A DNA stretch of 64,000 nt from an uncultured Paracoccaceae bacterium. GTDB lineage: Bacteria; Pseudomonadota; Alphaproteobacteria; Rhodobacterales; Rhodobacteraceae. Every line of letters starts with the position of its first letter. Within the stretch, counting starts at the first letter, position 1. A model generated the notes under the pieces. The model was not told where the DNA came from and did not search any database. It worked only from the letters and a program-made list of their open reading frames with translations. A program made the position numbers and the translations under genes. Positions 61,800 through 64,000 of the stretch are shown in pieces. The stretch covers positions 1-64,000 of the forward strand of contig OY288150.1 of the NCBI GenBank assembly GCA_958439195.1, read 5' to 3'.

Positions 61800-64000
61800 G
61801 GCCCATTCGTCTCTCGCTCCAGGCCTTCGGACCTTTCGCAACGACTGAGATTGTGGATTTTCGCTCTGCACTGGAGTTTGGATTATTCGGGATCTATGGC
61901 CAGACCGGGGCAGGGAAGTCGACGCTCTTTTCGGCAATGTCATTTGCGCTTTTCGGAGTGCCGACAAGGATTGACCAAGAGCCGCGTTCGCTGCGGTCAG
62001 ACCACGCCGCTGCAGATCTGCCCACCGAAGTTGAGTTCGTCTTCGAATTGGGCACGAAAACCTATCTGATCCGCCGACGCCCGGCGCAAGAGCGACCGAA
62101 GGCGCGCGGAGAGGGGACGACCTCAGATGCTGCCGAGGCCTCGCTTTTCGACGTCACGGGGATCCCCGTCGAAGCGCTTGGATCGGGCCAATCTGGCAGG
62201 GTCATTGCAGAGAAGAAGGTTTCTTTGGTGGGGCAGCAGATTGAGGCACTGCTGGGTTATGGGGCGGAACAATTTCGCCAGATAGTGCTCTTGCCACAGG
62301 GTAAGTTTGAAACGTTTCTTGCGGCGAAGACCGACATGCGGGTGGAAATTCTGCGTGAGCTCTTTGATGTGAAGATTTATCGCGATCTGGCCGCGCAACT
62401 GAAAGAAGAGGCCGCACAGGCGGAGCGCGCCCTACGAGAACAGCGTGCCCTTTATATGGTCCGACTGGAGGAGCAAGGCTTTGAAAGCTCCGAAGCGCTG
62501 GCACTGGGGATTACTAGTGCTGAAGCCCAGGTTGAAGAGAAGCGGCGCTTACAGACGGTTGCGGAGGCGGCGCAGGAAGCCGCACGCAACGCTCTTACTG
62601 AAGCAGAGCAGATCGAAAAGGCCTTTGCTGGCGTCGATAGCGCGCTGCAGGCACTCGACACTCTCGAAGCCAAAACCGTTGAGGTCGATGCCCTTGCTAA
62701 GAAGGTCGAGGCTGTAACCAAGGCCTTGCAAGCACAGGACCTTGAGACGGCTTGGCACAATGCCGAGCGAGACAGTCGGGACGCATCAAAAGCTGCGACT
62801 GAGGCGGGAGGGGCGCTCGAAACCGCTGCAAACACTCGGCAGGAGGCGGCGCTGATACTTGCCCAAGCCACGGCCGGCAAAGAGCGGCTCCAGTCGGTTC
62901 AGGCCGACATGACCCGGCTGGAAGAGATCGAGGAAAAGGTTGGGCAAGCTGTGGAATTGCAGGCTGCATTTGTCGGTGCTGCAAGGGAAGAGGTCAGGGC
63001 AAAAGGCGCTCTTGCCGAGTCCGAACGGGCGCGCGCAAAGCTCATCTCCTCGATCGATGCGGCCGATCAAAGGTTAGACCAAACGCGCAAGTCTGAGGCG
63101 ACGCGAGGCAAACTGACTGGTGAACTGGCGGTCGTGAACCAAGAACTGCTTAAGTCCAGCGCGCTTGCCAAGGCACAGCGAGCTGTCGCGGAAGCCGACG
63201 CAAAAGTTCAAGCAGCAACGAGTGAGCTGGCTGAGAAAACCAAAGCGGCAGAAGACGCAGATGCGGCCTTGTCGGAAGCAGAGGCGCGGCTTTCGCGTAC
63301 GCAAGCGATCATCCTTGCAGAAAAATTGACTGACAGTTCGCCCTGTCCCGTCTGTGGGTCCCACGATCATCCTACGCCGGCGCGAGGCACCCCCGAGCAA
63401 ACTGGATTGACCGAAGCGTTTCGCAGCGCGCAGACAGAGGCGAAGGCAGCAGCCGAAGCCAAGGTTCGGGCCGAAAGCGAACTGAACAACTGCCGGACGC
63501 GACTCGACGAAAAGAAACGTGCGCTGGATGAACAGGAACGGCCCGAGCGCAGTTCGTCCGATCTCGAGGCCAAAAAGACACGGCTGATCAGTGAGCTCGC
63601 TGCCATTGGGGAGGCGGTCGATCTTGACGCGATGGCGGGGCGGTTGGCCGAACTCAAGCTTGAGCTAAAGGAATCTGAGACCATTGAGACGGCAGCAAGG
63701 TCGGTCGCTGGCAAGGCTGAGGCAACGTCTGCGGCTGCGGAGGCCAAGCGCGACATCGTGGTTGGGGCACTGCCAGAGGGCCTGCGAACGCCCGAGTCAG
63801 TCGCGGCTCGGCGAGCAGCTTTGCTGCGCGAACATAGGCAGCTTTCCGATGCGCTGGAGGATGCAACGCAACGCGATCAAGCAGCGAGTGAGGCGCTGAC
63901 GAGGGCACAGGAGCAGCTCGAAGCGGCGAAGCGGGCACGGGAGGCGCAGGCGCTGCGCGAAGCGAAGGCGCGTGGCGATTTCATTGCCCGTCTGCGCGAG
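61796..64000 (+). CDS. sbcC: Exonuclease subunit SbcC (Rad50-type), cut by window edge
   Basis: The frame is open to the window end (735 codons). Walker A GQTGAGKS is at residues 35-42, followed by the Q-loop region REQFRQIVLLPQ-like segment (EQFRQIVLLPQGKFETFLAA). Then comes a long alanine/glutamate-rich coiled coil with the zinc hook CPVC (Cys517 and Cys520). The C-terminal coiled coil and Walker B lie beyond the window. It is the ATPase partner of SbcD. Length to the hook is normal for the family. Confidence 0.93.
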   Translation, partial: MRPIRLSLQAFGPFATTEIVDFRSALEFGLFGIYGQTGAGKSTLFSAMSFALFGVPTRIDQEPRSLRSDHAAADLPTEVEFVFELGTKTYLIRRRPAQERPKARGEGTTSDAAEASLFDVTGIPVEALGSGQSGRVIAEKKVSLVGQQIEALLGYGAEQFRQIVLLPQGKFETFLAAKTDMRVEILRELFDVKIYRDLAAQLKEEAAQAERALREQRALYMVRLEEQGFESSEALALGITSAEAQVEEKRRLQTVAEAAQEAARNALTEAEQIEKAFAGVDSALQALDTLEAKTVEVDALAKKVEAVTKALQAQDLETAWHNAERDSRDASKAATEAGGALETAANTRQEAALILAQATAGKERLQSVQADMTRLEEIEEKVGQAVELQAAFVGAAREEVRAKGALAESERARAKLISSIDAADQRLDQTRKSEATRGKLTGELAVVNQELLKSSALAKAQRAVAEADAKVQAATSELAEKTKAAEDADAALSEAEARLSRTQAIILAEKLTDSSPCPVCGSHDHPTPARGTPEQTGLTEAFRSAQTEAKAAAEAKVRAESELNNCRTRLDEKKRALDEQERPERSSSDLEAKKTRLISELAAIGEAVDLDAMAGRLAELKLELKESETIETAARSVAGKAEATSAAAEAKRDIVVGALPEGLRTPESVAARRAALLREHRQLSDALEDATQRDQAASEALTRAQEQLEAAKRAREAQALREAKARGDFIARLRE

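Noticed and set aside
1..64000. CRISPR arrays and rRNA genes
   Set aside because: No regularly spaced short repeats and no rRNA signature sequences were seen anywhere in the window.

Overview
The window looks like DNA from a Rhodobacteraceae-type alphaproteobacterium. It is GC-rich, has tightly overlapping operons, several sugar-type ABC importers, an Entner-Doudoroff-style aldolase and kinase, and a set of accessory genes (DUF932, DUF6878, DUF6915, strawberry-notch helicase, Toprim, DUF2493, H-NS-like, SSB) of the kind found on plasmids and islands of this group. The genus cannot be fixed from sequence reading alone.

Region A (about 0.7-21.3 kb) is a catabolic regulon. A plus-strand operon of 14 genes (1248-17019) encodes a Gfo/Idh/MocA dehydrogenase, a CoA-transferase, an enoyl-CoA hydratase-like protein, an aldehyde dehydrogenase, a glucose-type ABC importer with two different substrate-binding proteins, two GMC flavoproteins, an A/B-barrel protein, a LacI regulator and a KDPG aldolase. 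A converging minus-strand operon (21226-17026) adds a second Gfo/Idh/MocA protein, a large FAD protein and a KDG-type kinase. Both operons start from promoters of the same design: TTGACA, a LacI-type operator in the spacer, a -10, and a second operator 21 bp further on. I infer oxidative degradation of a sugar, sugar acid or glycoside through a 2-keto-3-deoxy acid, with a side branch through CoA chemistry. The substrate is unknown.

Region B (about 21.4-30.4 kb and 49.8-59.5 kb) is the core of a mobile-type island or plasmid. It holds a Fic protein, an H-NS-like protein, SSB, an orphan immunity-like protein, DUF932, a PD-(D/E)XK-like protein and several DUF proteins. After the interruption come a methyltransferase-helicase, a Toprim protein, a DUF2493 protein, a zeta-type toxin module and a second H-NS/SSB module. 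The two H-NS/SSB modules are paralogous, and each ssb has a long leader with conserved blocks and a hairpin whose pairing is kept while its sequence changes.

Region C (about 30.4-49.8 kb) splits the core. It begins with abortive-infection-type toxin-antitoxin genes, one truncated, and a broken IS110 transposase. It continues with a second catabolic cluster: an AceE-like E1 enzyme with a divergent Lrp regulator, then a seven-gene operon (zinc alcohol dehydrogenase, ABC importer with two unequal ATPases, MetX-like hydrolase) beside an AcoR-like regulator that lacks the sigma-54 contact loop. It ends with a 2OG-Fe(II) oxygenase, a Tat-exported metallo-hydrolase and decayed genes (aldehyde dehydrogenase, VapB-like antitoxin).

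Region D (59.8-64.0 kb) has a WYL-domain regulator divergent from sbcD-sbcC, with sbcC cut by the window edge. An IS110-type transposase start is cut by the other edge. I saw no rRNA, tRNA or CRISPR array.
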